Below are positions 10,911 through 22,600 of a stretch of 64,000 nt of DNA, one piece after another; positions within the stretch are counted from its first letter, which is position 1; each line of letters opens with the position of its first letter. A program made the position numbers and the translations under genes. The stretch comes from Litoditis marina (taxonomy: Eukaryota; Nematoda; Chromadorea; Rhabditida; Rhabditidae): assembly GCA_964036275.1 (NCBI GenBank), contig OZ038433.1:52717902-52781901 (forward strand), read 5' to 3'. Below the pieces are notes generated by a model. It searched no databases and was not told where the DNA came from. It saw only the letters and a list, made by a program, of their open reading frames with translations.

Positions 10911-13900
10911 CTATGACTCGTAAATTCGTCCATGTTTCAAATATAAACTGGTCCATGAGGGTGGAAAGAAGTCAGTAGAGTTCATCTCCATTTCAATTCC
11001 GTATGGTTGAGAAAACTTCCTGTTGTAGTACACTCGGCCTCCTCGTGACATATAGGCCATCCACCAGCCATATGTTGACGCCGATGCTGCAGATAATGAC
11101 AGTTGACGTTTTATACTCCCATTGAAACATTCAGTGGTATGGAAACGAAATAACAATAACCTGCATTTTTCTCAACACTCTACACGATTGCACCATCTTT
11201 AGTTTCGAATTTTGTGTGCCAACTCATTGGATAAATGGTTTGAATTCAAAATTTGCCGAGATGAAAATTATGTCTTCGCAAGAGAACATTCAACAACAAA
11301 TCAACGATTTTGAGTTTGAAACTGTTATCGCAAACCATATGCCACTGATGTGAGAACCCATGTAACTTCTACTTTGCCCCACCTTAGTGTTTTACCCTCA
11401 CTATATATAATGGAGCGTGTGTTCCACATTAATGAGTAAATACTTGATGGAAAACAAATAAGAAAACATTGATCGAGTTGAAGTGGCATCAAACTAATGG
11501 GACCGTTTCCCGTTTTCCGTTGAAAATGTACCTGTGAGTCCAACCACGTCACAGTACATTTGACTGAACTCCCAGTCGACGTTCGGTGGGTTTAAAGGAC
11601 TGTAGGGCACCACATGTACATTGAGTCCCGCCAGGATGTCCTCCGCCCAGAGGGGATCATTCCCCAGTACGATCATTGTCGGCGAAAACTTCGAGTCTAG
11701 AATAGAGTTCAATAATTATTAAACAAGTTTGACTTAATAAACAAATTGGTTTGCAATACGGGTTGAGAGGCATCGAATAACAAGAGATTCACAAGAAAAC
11801 ACACAAAATGGATTCTAAAGTTTTTAGGTGAGAGTATCATTGAAAGGCTGTAAATCATGCATTTGGTCGCAGAGTTCCAACCTCAGTTTAGGTCTTTCCG
11901 TACAACATTGTTTTATTTCCGTCAGGCTATACCATCGTCGTATTGCGAAAGAGATAGAAGCAAGAGAAAAAGGACGAGAAAAACTCTCTTCCGAAAGTAG
12001 ACTCACATTTCTGTCGCAGGTGTTCCACAATTGCCACTGTGAAATCGGCCCTGGTTGGTTCATGGCGCCATGACAGCATGTAGTCCCCGCGTCGAATGTG
12101 AATACAGATACTGTAACATGATTCATAATCGTCACCGAACATACGTGAACACTACAGTTCAACTAGGACCATGCAGCCAGCCCCACTATAGTATAAAGTG
12201 CCAAATTTATAAATTTGCGTCTCTTGCCGGAATCGAACCGATGGGCAAAAGAATCAAAACACGGAAACAAAAGAATCGAAACCACTGCGCTATTAGAGCA
12301 CATAACCGGAAAGCTTTGGAATCAAAAACATGTGTGCATACACATCGGAAGGTGAAATATACAGTACCCTCCCTCTTCACGTGGGCGACGACTATACTAC
12401 AGTCCTTCACAAGTCTCGCTTGTTCTGTTTGCTGCCCCGCTGTTTTTACAGTCTCGTTCAGTTGCTTTTTGATGAAAATCGGTGAACCATGGCATGCATG
12501 AGAACAAACTACGACATTTATAGGTTTTTTATAGCGGCTTGACATAGCCATCACTAGAAGAGTTTGAAAAATCCTGAAAATATTTCCCCGAAATGCTATC
12601 GAGATGTTGGCGTGCGACTACTACTTTAACTTTAAATGATGACGTATACATATTCAGATGCCTTTCATGTACGTCAGTTTCTCATTTACTAGTGAATAGT
12701 CAGTAACCTACTTGAAGGGCGACCGCTGAATGATCCTGGGGTCAATCAGCTCTCTTTCGGCTATGTGTCTCACTCCCTCCGACCCACGTAGAATACGTTT
12801 CACGAACAGAGAGGAAACGTTTTGGAAGTATTTATAGCTCTGAAAAAGAACAAGAATATTTATTGAATTCAAGTTATCGAAATAGTTCGAACAGTCGTTC
12901 ATACTTGATAGCGTTAGACAGACGCATCACTATAGAGCATGTTTGTGTACCAGTCAATTGTCTTTCGGTTTTACTTGAAAAAATTCAATCTCAGAAAATA
13001 GACTCGCTAGTTCTATTAATACACTCAGAAAACTCAAGTTATGACGTGGTAACAGGAAAACCAATTCCAATAACCAAAAAGACAGCAAAACGTAATTTCA
13101 GCACTTTTTTGAACCATTATTTCTTGTGAGCAGTATCTGAACTTCTTTTTGTTGACATTTTAACGAGGCAACGTCACATCGTGGAATGTAGGTTTGAACT
13201 TAACGCGTCTCAGCGTTTCATCACTACTATACTGATGGTTTCTGGAGCGGTTTTTGATTTTTTCAAGCCGTGTTGAAAACTAATATAAATTAATATTTAT
13301 AAGTTTGTCTACATTGCGAGTGAGCTCTCTTCAATTGTTTTCCAGCAGATAATAGAATATGTAGATCAAAGACATATAGACTTGACCGAGCTTGGCCAAT
13401 TGCATAGTCACGTGAGACATATTGAACACAGCAGAACTCAGAAACGTGCAATGACAAAGTGCACGATTCCTCATTAGAATGCTAAATTTACGTGACTATT
13501 CCATTCACTTCTACTAAATAACCCGTCTTACTTGTAAATAATAGAAATCAACGTCCAGTGAAACATCGTTGGTGAGATTGTTGGCAGGTATTATATTCTG
13601 GTCGAACACACAACACTTCGACGTTTTCAGAACCAATCGCTTCTCTTTTCCACAATATGGCTGAAACAATGAAGAGAAAATATGGTAAAAAGGGAGGAAG
13701 AGATAGAGAGGAAGTAGATAAATGAAAATCTGTTATTTTATGTCGAATAGGTCTGAAATTATTTGGATGAAAGGGTTGAAAAACAAAAACGATAAAAGGA
13801 TTGAAAAAAACGCCAAACATGGTTAATTGTCACGATAAATGGGTAAACATAGAATTCGTACAAATTTAATGCAAAATATACACAGTTTCACAGTGGCGTT

Positions 13901-16900
13901 TTGGTCGAAACACCATTCTGCAAATTTCAGTGTCATACTGTGCTGAAACAAACTAACTTGCTATCACTCAAATATCAGATTAAAACCTTACATCGTGATG
14001 AGGAATGATCTCCTTGAGCGAGGGAAAAATGGGAATCATCTCCTGCAACCTCGCATTGGTGTACTCATCACGCAGCACGGGAATTCTAGGAATATAAATT
14101 TCGTGAAACATCTATGTTGAACATTAGAAATTTTAAGTGAGTATAAAAATCATTCAGGAGATTGTTCGTTGTATGAGTTTAGAAAAGCCGTGAAAGCTAG
14201 AAGCGAACTGAGTTTTTTCTACACTCTACTTCTTGATTTATGTGGTTTTCGAACAAATAAGGGTCGAGGTTGATAGTGCAAAAACCATGGTATGATCAAC
14301 GTGAAGTTGAGGTAATCGCGCGCAGCGCGAAGCGCTGCGCAGATTAGTTTTTGATCACAACATTGCGGACTTTCAAAAGTGGTTTTATGCCATTTTCTCA
14401 AAAACTCCTGAACGGATTTTTGAGATTTTGATGGAAAGAGATAGAGGAGGAAAGGCTTTATCATTGAGCTATTCGATATTTAATGTGCGACCAGTGATCT
14501 ACAGTTATGCTGAATATCGTCTCGCAAAAATGTCTTCCGACGGCGGCCGCGTGGCGCGGCGTGGCGCGGCGCGGCGTGGCGCGGCGTGGCGCGGCGGCCG
14601 CAAAACCGACGAATTTAACCGATTCGTCTGAAATTTGGAATATAGTTAGAAACAGCAGAGTTATGTGTAAATCTGAAATCTTGGACCAATCGGTTGAAAA
14701 TGAGCCATTTTATCGCCTTGCAAACATTGCATTCAGCTGCTTTCACGATCACTTCTAGATGTGCGGAGTGTGCGAAGTGAGCTGTTGTTTTGTTTTTTGG
14801 TAGTTGGAGTAGATTAAAGTATGTTGAATAAGCAATTAGGTTAATCTGTAGAGATCCTGACTCCATAAAAAGGTTAATCGAACACAAACAAAAATGCTGT
14901 CCGTGAAAGGATTCGAACCCTCGGCGGACTGGACTGTAGTGCGCTGCTCTGCCGACTGAGCCAAATAGCCACGAAGAGTGAAGAAATGGACGGCGCCACA
15001 CGTGCGCTGCCCGAAATCAAGGATTGATCACGGTTTCTGAGAGAAGGCTTACTAACCAAACTCGTAACGCAGTTTTTGTTTTTAAAGCATCAACCCAGCG
15101 TGTGTGAATAGATTAAAATATATTGGAAAAGCAATTGTGTTAATCCGTAGAGATACTGACTACATAAAAAGGTTAATCGAACAAAAACAAAAATGCTGTC
15201 CGTGAAAGGATTCGAACCCTCGGCCTACTGAACTGTAGTACGCTGCTCTGCCGACTGAGCCAAATCGTCACGAAAGAAGAAAAAATGGACGGCGCCACAC
15301 GTGCGCTGCCCGAAATCAAGGATTGATCACGGTTTCTGAGAGAATGCTTACTAACCAGAGTTCTAACGCAGTTTATGTTCTGCAAATCAACTTAGTATTC
15401 ATTGTTACGTTGAAAAAAGTTTAATAATAATTGATTAGATGCTCATTATTTCCTATCTATTGATTCATTATTTCCTTCGGAAATATAGAAAATGAGGACA
15501 ATTTGTCTAAAAAAACGATGTAAAGTGAGAGACGATTAGCTTTTGAGATTGAACTACATGGAATATAGAAAAGGAGGACAATAACTCAAGAGGGAAATAA
15601 AAAATCTAATCTCGCAATTTTCATGATCATCCTGACAGACTGATTCAAAAAATATATGCTAAAGCTTTTAGAAAAGTCCGCTTACACTAAAAACGTATCT
15701 GAAACAAAAATCAGCTACACCGTCAGTCTATCGCACAGTCACGTGAAACATGTTAAACACAGCAGAACTCGGAAACGTGAAACGACAAAGTGCACACTTA
15801 GGCTATTAGAATGCTAACTTTACATGAATATTCAAGAAACATATAGTGTACTCTGTTCTGTTATCATTTTCGAATCAATGGTGATAATCATATTAGGACG
15901 TTTCATCTAATTGTCTGCTGCAAGTTTTTTTCACTGAAAAACAAAATGTTTTTGACCGATGAAAATTGCGAGATTACATTTTTTATTTCCCTCTTGAGTT
16001 ATTGTCCTCCTTTTCTATATTCCATGCAGTTCAATCTCAAAAGCTAATCGTCTCTCACTTTACATCGTTTTTTTAGACAAATGACAATACGATTCTTACT
16101 TCGTGTGAAAAATGACGATAAAATCAAGCCATCATCATGACCTGTCTTGTCATGGACGACTTTCATAAATATGAAACAAAGTTCAAATTTAAAAGTAAGC
16201 ACAGCATATTAACCACCTTTTGTAGTGTCTTGCGATGGCCACAAAACTGAGCAGTTCGAAGAAAATGTTGCCTGTTCCGCTGCCTCGCTCAGTGCCCACC
16301 AGAGATCCAACCAAACACAGTTCACTGAAAAACCAAATAACATTCATTCGGGTTGACTATAAATATTCATGACATACCATCTCGGCAGTTTTGTCCCAAC
16401 CGGCGTTTATTCATTAACACACTATTTCGCGATGCTAATAATCCGGCGAGGAGACGGAATAGATGAACAATGTATGTTTGAGGAGACTCAGTTTGTATCG
16501 GGATGTATGGAAATACAAATTGTGAGCAGTTCATTGCACAAACAGCGGAGTTCTTGCATGGCGGGTCAGAACCAAAGTAATCAAAACCAAACTACAAACA
16601 CCGCAGATCTGAACCAACATCTGTTGTACTCATCTGAACCTCTATGAGGGAGAGCGCGCTAAACTGTAGCAAAAAAAAAGATCATCAAATTGTTTGCTTT
16701 TTCTTCATGCGGGATGCGAGAACATAGAGCGAAGTGTATAAGTTTGATGAGACGCAGATCGGGTATGGCCCACTTATTATTTTCTGTACTTTTGATAATT
16801 GAGAAAAAGAATGAGGGTAAAGGCGGTATAGCGTCGGGAAAAAATTGACAGCACAAAACGTGGATCAAATCTATCAGCACTGCTAGTATAACAACCCACC

Positions 16901-17630
16901 CTTTTCTGTAATTCCGGTCATACTGTTTGCTGATAGCCCAAACCGCAAAAGTAAAGAGGATCCTAGAAATATTTTTATTATTGTGTTTTATTCAATATTT
17001 TTGTTTAGTTGAAATAACTAACCCAGTCAAACGAATTTGTGTTAGATAAAACGAATGCAACATTGAGCCGCGATAACGTTGCTGTAGCCTCCAAGTTTAA
17101 ATTTTCGATCAAACAATTCGTTCGAAACACTGATCAAGCAGCCGACTGGCTCAAAGTCTACACTACATTTGATATAATGCTTTTGCTTATTCGAGACAAC
17201 CAACTAGAAATCCAACCCGAATTGGAACAATTCCATTGAAAGAAATGTCAACTCTTCAGGTCTTCTTTAAAGGAGACCGGAAGACAACCTGAGCAGAGGT
17301 TTTGTTTCGGGCTGCTTTTAACTGCATTGTGATCAGAGAGCACAAATAACTCGTTTATCCGTTTGATCAGTCCACGTGACATTCACATGACAATGCTGCG
17401 CGACACGCAACGCGTCCAACGTCCAAAAGTAGGATACAGCAGCTTTACGAGAAACCGTGTTTCTCTCCGGTCTCCTTTAAGCAGGTTATCCTTTTTTGGA
17501 AGTGATAGTTATTGTAATAATATTATAACTCGACGAAGCAAGTGTTCGAAACGAAAAAAAAAAGATCAACTAATGTAATTGTCGGTTTTGATTCCGAAAC
17601 CAGTTTTACTCACGCAAACTGTCGATCCAT
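10911..17630 (-). CDS. GT11 family fucosyltransferase (alpha-1,2-fucosyltransferase-like), type II membrane protein
   Basis: Nine exons, all in phase, give 327 residues: 17630-17614, 16962-16900, 16324-16217, 14085-13992, 13660-13532, 12839-12712, 12110-12007, 11696-11532 and 11086-10911 (TAG). The start MDRQF is followed by a hydrophobic anchor (AILFTFAVWAI), giving a short cytosolic tail and a lumenal catalytic domain, as expected for a Golgi enzyme. GT11 landmarks are a GSGTGN glycine loop near 41-46, the donor-binding HIRRGD motif at 184-189 (HxRRxD), VLGNDPLWAE, and SASTYGWWMAYMSRG at 271-285 followed by a DFFPPSW end. The family transfers fucose from GDP-fucose to glycans in alpha-1,2 linkage. 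The length and single anchor match the family. An out-of-frame ATG lies 7 bases upstream of the chosen start. Introns hold SINE-like and MITE-like elements and a long inverted repeat. Confidence 0.9.
12201..12395 (-). mobile_element. tRNA-derived SINE-like element, family B, copy 3
   Basis: On the minus strand it carries an A-box-like CTAATAGCGCAGTGG and a B box GGTTCGATTCCGG, with the family leader (GGGTACTGTATATTTCACC). It lies in the GT11 intron between the exons at 12839-12712 and 12110-12007. It creates the longest chance open frames of that region (12055-12501 plus strand, 12207-12554 minus strand). Confidence 0.7.
13400..13504. mobile_element. MITE-like element, family M4, copy 1
   Basis: The ends are inverted: TGCATAGTCACGTGA on the left and TACGTGACTATTCCA on the right. 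The interior AACACAGCAGAACTCAGAAA and GACAAAGTGCACGAT blocks are shared with copies at 15732-15838, 18248-18352 (opposite orientation) and 36674-36771. Confidence 0.7.
14225..14460. repeat. Dispersed repeat with GC-rich hairpin, copy 1
   Basis: At 14317-14341 it contains a hairpin with stem CGCAGCGC, a GAA loop and the reverse-complement stem. The same 25-base block occurs reversed at 45982-46006, and weaker similarity continues on both sides (for example CATTGCG(G/C)AC). No coding content was recognised. Confidence 0.55.
14530..14601. repeat. GC-rich GTGGCGCGGC tandem repeat
   Basis: A run of GTGGCGCGGC/GCGCGGCGTG units is bounded on both sides by GGCGGCCGC. It stands out sharply from the AT-rich surroundings and lies in a GT11 intron. 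Confidence 0.85.
14813..15075 (-). mobile_element. tRNA-derived SINE-like element, family A, copy 1
   Basis: On the minus strand an A box (TGGCTCAGTCGGC) and a B box (GGTTCGAATCC) are spaced as in a tRNA, inside a longer unit that includes a GGCAGCGCACGTGTGGCGCC block. The would-be anticodon and acceptor stems do not pair, so this is a tRNA-derived element and not a tRNA gene. A second copy follows head to tail about 299 bases on. Confidence 0.7.
15112..15375 (-). mobile_element. tRNA-derived SINE-like element, family A, copy 2
   Basis: This is a near-identical, same-orientation copy of 14813-15075 (same A and B boxes, same CGCACGTGTGGCGCC block), with scattered substitutions. The tight head-to-tail pair suggests local duplication or insertion into a preferred site. 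Confidence 0.7.
15501..16082. mobile_element. Long inverted repeat (about 124-bp arms) with a nested MITE
   Basis: The arm at 15501-15624 (ATTTGTCTAAAAAAACGATG ... GCAATTTTCAT) is matched in reverse complement at 15959-16082. Between them are about 334 bases, including an M4-family element at 15732-15838. It lies inside the GT11 intron between the exons at 16324-16217 and 14085-13992. The arms could fold into a long hairpin in the pre-mRNA. Confidence 0.75.
15732..15838. mobile_element. MITE-like element, family M4, copy 2
   Basis: It shares ACAGTCACGTGAAACATG, AACACAGCAGAACTCGGAAA and AAAGTGCACA with the other copies. The right end (TTTACATGAATATTC) is mutated compared with copy 1. It is nested in the loop of the inverted repeat 15501-16082. 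Confidence 0.65.
17265..17481. mobile_element. MITE with TTAA-type ends, family M1, copy 1
   Basis: The left end reads TTTAAAGGAGACCGGAAG and the right end CTCCGGTCTCCTTTAAG, a clear terminal inverted repeat next to TTAA. The second copy at 21292-21514 is in the opposite orientation. TTAA target sites are typical of piggyBac-type elements. It lies in the first GT11 intron. Confidence 0.8.
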
Positions 17631-18247
17631 GATGCATTCGGTGTCCTTTTATCCGCTGCAGATCTCAAAAGAGATCTTAACCCAATTACTCAACAAGTGA
17701 CGCGATTTTCTACGGCTTTCTGGATCTTTCGTAAAACGGTGAAACTTTGAAACGGATTTGACAAACATATAGAACGCATACTAGAATCGTTCAATCGTAC
17801 TAGAAAGTTCAACCGCGAATGGACATTCCATGCCATTCTAGAAACAAATTGAAAACATAGGAAACAATTAGAAGAAACATTAAACCGCAAGAAACAGCAA
17901 ATTAGCTCATGACAAAACTATTGAAGATCACATGACTTAGTAAATCATAAATATAGCTGATCTTAATTTGGAAAAATGCACAATGCACTCGTGTGTTACA
18001 GGCTGTGTTCATATTGCCAATGCAGTCAGGTTGTGTGTTTTTCGGAGAATTTCTAAAAAATTGTAAATGCAGAATTCGTCCTTGAATTGAAATTCATCCT
18101 CTCATAACGAGAATTTACTGCATTAATAAAGAGTTTTAGTTTTGTTTTGATGTTATGACTATTTGAAAAAATATATACAAACGGCGTGGGGCTATATTAC
18201 AACTGGACAAAGTAGAAACGTGCGAATAGTGTGTATACTGTTAGTCA

Positions 18248-18352
18248 ATTGAATGGTCACGCGAAGTTAGCATTCTAATGAGACATCGTGCACTTTATAA
18301 TTGCACGTTTCTCAATTCTGCTGTGTTTAACATGTTTTACGTGACTGTGCAA
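18248..18352. mobile_element. MITE-like element, family M4, copy 3 (inverted)
   Basis: Reverse-complement orientation relative to copies 1 and 2. The left flank TACTGTTAGTCAATTG is also found at the M4 copy at 36674, so the family probably includes this flank. Confidence 0.65.
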
Positions 18353-19079
18353 GGGACTAAACAGTATAGAGCGAGAGACGCAGCATTTGATCATGGTGCC
18401 GGGATATTCCAGCATACGTACTCTGAATGCAACTAAAACAAAACACGAATATGAGTGCAGTGGATAACGGGATAACATCTCGTTTTTCTAAAAAGCAGCT
18501 AAGTGCATAATGTCTCCAACTTCCTCTATTCTAGTGGTTTTTATTGCTGCGGAAAGATCTTAGAGGCACATTCAATAAGCTTGTCTTTGAAGTGAAGCCG
18601 CTCTTTCTAAAAAGGTCACTTCACGACTGGTAAAAAGTGCAAGAAGGAGAATGAACGAGAAGTTGAGCTTTAAGAACATTAAACCGATTATTTTCTTCTT
18701 TATTTGTTTCGCAGATTGACATGCGAAGAGACTTCCTTTCTTAGGCTCGTCATAATGTTTAGTAGATAACATGTGTGTGATTTTTGTGGAATGAACTTAT
18801 TACTATTACTACTATCATACATAAAGGGCTCATAGTGTGAAATTATATGGGAAAAAAATGGAAATAACATGTAATACATAAGAGAGAAGAGAAAGAGAAA
18901 AGAGAGAGCGAAAAAATATGAACAAATGCTTAAAAATGCAAAGTCAAATTCAAGAACATATCGCTCGTTTCTTAGGGAGATTGAGCGTGCAGCGAGAGTT
19001 AGATAGGATCGAATTCAAGTGAACGATGAATAGATAGGGGACACAAAAGTACTTCCTTCCAGGGTGGAGGGTCATATCT

Positions 19080-19270
19080 CATGTATGGGATTTGTCAAAC
19101 CATTGTGGACACTGTACCATCGATTTTGTGAGAGGCGAGGTTTGGGGGCCACCCTGACTGCGTATCATTGATCTACACACACACTCTCTCTACTGCTGGC
19201 AATTAATCCCCTGCAACGCTCATTCAATCAAGCGATTTAGTGTCTTTGTGGGGATGATGGCTACTATAAT
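19080..19270. repeat. Dispersed repeat, copy 2 (see 295-515)
   Basis: It shares GTACCATCGATTTTGTGAG and GCGTATCATTGATCTACACAC with the copy at the left end of the window, in the same orientation. Confidence 0.6.
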
Positions 19271-19659
19271 ATACTGTGTGATCTATCACGAGCAGTAGTG
19301 TAGTTATGTTTGGAGAGAATCTCGGCATACTGAGCTGTATTGACATTGTTGTCTTGGACAAGTCTCTAACATTACACCTGATGATTCACTTATTAATACA
19401 GAAGGTGAAACTTTAGTGTGAATAGAAAATGATACAGGAAGCTTGTTTTGATTGTTACATATTAGGCAATAAACTAAATTGATATTTCTTAACGACTTGT
19501 TGTTTTTCCGTAGTATGACCATAGCTTTCATACATGACCGTATAAGCTATATTTATTATATATCCGAAATCGTTTGCTGAATACTCAACGAAACAAAATG
19601 AAAGCTCTTATTATTGTACAGTAGATGAGACATTTGGCAACATTGGTACAATTTCTGTG

Positions 19660-22600
19660 CTATAACTTCTCAATAAGTTCTCCGAGAAAAATATCTTCCT
19701 CTGTAGTTTCTTCTTCTGGCTTCAAATGATTTGGATGCTGAAAAATAACTCTTTGAGTTGCCACTTTAAAACTGAAAAATAAAAAAAAACATAATAGATA
19801 TATTTCGACAAAGACTGCGAGAATTTGGATCGACTGAAAGCCTTGAGCGAACGTTTGCTGATAACTTGCCAGCATACGAGAGTGTGTGCGTGTTAAATGT
19901 ACGCAGAAAGGCAGAAAGCTTGGCAAACACCGTAAAACAAAAAAGTCGTAAGGTGTCCACAAACGACAAGAAGAAATAGTCGCAAACACATATTGTGCTG
20001 CTATCGATTTTCGTTATGCGAATCAGCTTTCATCCCGTGTCTTTTCGGTCGAATGTGAGTTCAAACTACAACAGAGCCATGGTCATAGCCTATGTGTGCG
20101 GTGATTCATCACAACTTACTTTAACCATGTAGTATACATATGCGAGATGTCCAGTAGTCACAAATAGGTACGAAACGACTATGCAAATGGCGAACGTCGA
20201 TGGCTCTGGTAAAGCGATCACTAGGAGATCCTGAAAACAAAAATATAATATTTGTGAATGTATTATACTCATTTACGATTTCAGTGAATTATTCTATTCC
20301 ATGCTATTCTATTTCTCGTCCTTCCAAGATTCAAAAATGCCATTCCGTTTTACAGGTTTTTTTGTGTGTAAAACCTCCCGGTTATCGTCCTGTTTTTCCT
20401 CCGCCGCTGTGTTTCAGACATTGTACATAAGGGGCATGACAAGTTGGTAATCAGTCAGGTTGTCTTGTTAATGTCTGTCAACAGGTAAATGTGTGTTGGG
20501 GGTTTGATCCTACTGTGTGAGGTGTCTGTAGTTTAACGTTTCACTCGTAATTGGAAATCTCTTTTGTGCACTCAGTTCAAACTACAATTCCTATTCGTTC
20601 ACCACCTACCTTGAGTACTGAAAACGTCTGACAGAGAGAATTGTGCAGTCCGAACACAGTATTTCTCTCCGTCTCTTTCACTTCTAACTGCATGATGTGA
20701 GTGATAGAGAGATCGGCCATCCAAAGTCCTGAATTATATCGATTGATTTCAGGATAGTTCATCAATTCTGCAGAACAGCGTTTCTTCTCATTTCTGTGAA
20801 CATATAATCTTTATTTTTGGTTTCACTGCGCTCGTATGAAAGTGTCGTCGTGCCAAGAGCTCACAATCATTGCTTGCTTGATAATATGATTTTAGTCCCC
20901 CTTGTTTGTAGGTAGTGCATTGCCGCTCTGCCCCTTAGGGATCCTTGTTTTTCATGATTTGTGCTTTTTTGAACAAGCTCATGAATAAACATATATATTC
21001 AATATAGGGTTGGATTTGTATTGAACCTACGTATGAAGTTCGACTCAACTATCAGTTCGAACGGTGACATTTCATAGATTCAGTGTTTCAATAAAGGTTG
21101 CAGATTTCCAAACATGTGGGTGTACGTGATCTCCTATACAGTTTCATTCATATAATCCTACTCACCGATCCTCCGGGGATACTTTTATTCTATCTAATTC
21201 CAGGTTTATGGCTTTCTGCATGGTCATGAAAAGTTTCGCAAAATGCAGAAAGTGGAAAATGATAACTTTCGAAAACCTAGCGGATCAGTTCCTTTAAAGG
21301 AGACCGGAGAGCAACATGGTTTCTCGTAAAGCTGCTGTATCCTACCTTTCATACCGTTCATTGGACGCGTTGCCTGTCGCGCGGCATTGTCATGTGAATG
21401 TCACGTGGACTGATAAAACTAATATACGAGTTATTTGTGCTCTCTGATCTCAATACAGTTAAAAGCAGCTCGAAAGAAGACCTCTGCTCAAGTTGTGTTC
21501 CGGTCTCCTTTAAAGAAGGACGATAATGTGGGCCAATCTCGTGTCAACAGTCCTTTGAACTGCAATTGAAAATTGTATTGCAGTTTACCGGACTGCACCA
21601 TTGCGATTGGACCAATCGTTCTTCTTTAACCGTCTCTCTCACCATATCTCCCGCACGCGATTCCAATGAGAAACGCGAAAATACTGTCCATGCTGTTTCC
21701 ATCGGCAGTGAAATGTTTCCAGTCAATGTGCGACTCGAAATGCTCTCCATTATCGTTGAACGAGGTTTTTATATCGTCCCACCAACTCTGAAGTAATATA
21801 CAAGTTTATCGCTTCACCTGCAGGTAGCGTAGCAATCCTTCCAATCTCATGAGAAGTTCGTATGCGTTTCTCACGAGATACCTCATGAGCTAGTCGTGTA
21901 CTCTCAATCTTGTGGCATAGTAGTCAATAAAATCTCATAAGAAGCTAGTGCAATTAGCTCCTGATGTATCTCATGAGATTTTCGAGGGATTGCTACGCCG
22001 CCAGGGTTTATTACTCACAGAGAAGTGCGACTCCTAATTAATTTTGATTTGTAAAATAAGTACACGGCACTGTCTATATAACGTACATTCACTACTACAT
22101 CATCTACTCCTACTGAAAAAACAACAGCTGGTTAATAGAACCAATGAAACATTCAACTGGTGTGCACGCCAACAACAGCGAAAATTTCGTTTTCTTGACA
22201 CAGTTCAATGTTTTTTTCAACGCTCTCTCTTTTCTTGCTTTTCTCTCTTCATCTCTCTCCCCCTCTCTTTCGTTTGAACAACTTGTTCATACACAGAAAC
22301 TCACATGTAACGTGGTGTTCCGGAAATATCCCTGTAGGTTCATTGGAGATCCCGGTAGCCAGATGCTGACCACAGCAACAATTAGACAAAGTTGTTGAGT
22401 CTGAAATATATGTGTAAGACTTTTGCTTTATTGATTATTTGAGCAAAAGTCTAACTTCTCTTCTTTCGAATGTCACAAATTGCCAGTTTTGACACTGACG
22501 AAGGGTACAACTTAAAAACTTTGCAAGACACGATGATATGTGACTATGTTACATTTTTCGAAAAATTAAAAATGGAAAACTGACCACCAGGCCTAATAAA

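Larger units (their letters stand above)
17631..19659. other. Intergenic region between the GT11 and ferroportin genes
   Basis: Both flanking genes are on the minus strand, so this lies upstream of the GT11 start and downstream of the ferroportin stop. It contains an M4 element at 18248-18352, part of a repeat shared with 28340-28405 at about 18370-18425 (AGAGACGCAG ... AGCATACGTACTC), and a dispersed repeat at 19080-19270. No further exon could be supported. Confidence 0.5.

Noticed and set aside
12055..12554. Open frames of 148 codons (plus) and 115 codons (minus)
   Set aside because: They overlap a GT11 coding exon on the other strand and a SINE-like element; no domain.
14890..15260. Two tRNA genes
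   Set aside because: A and B boxes are present but the acceptor and anticodon stems do not pair, and the unit is repeated with long flanks; these are SINE-like copies.
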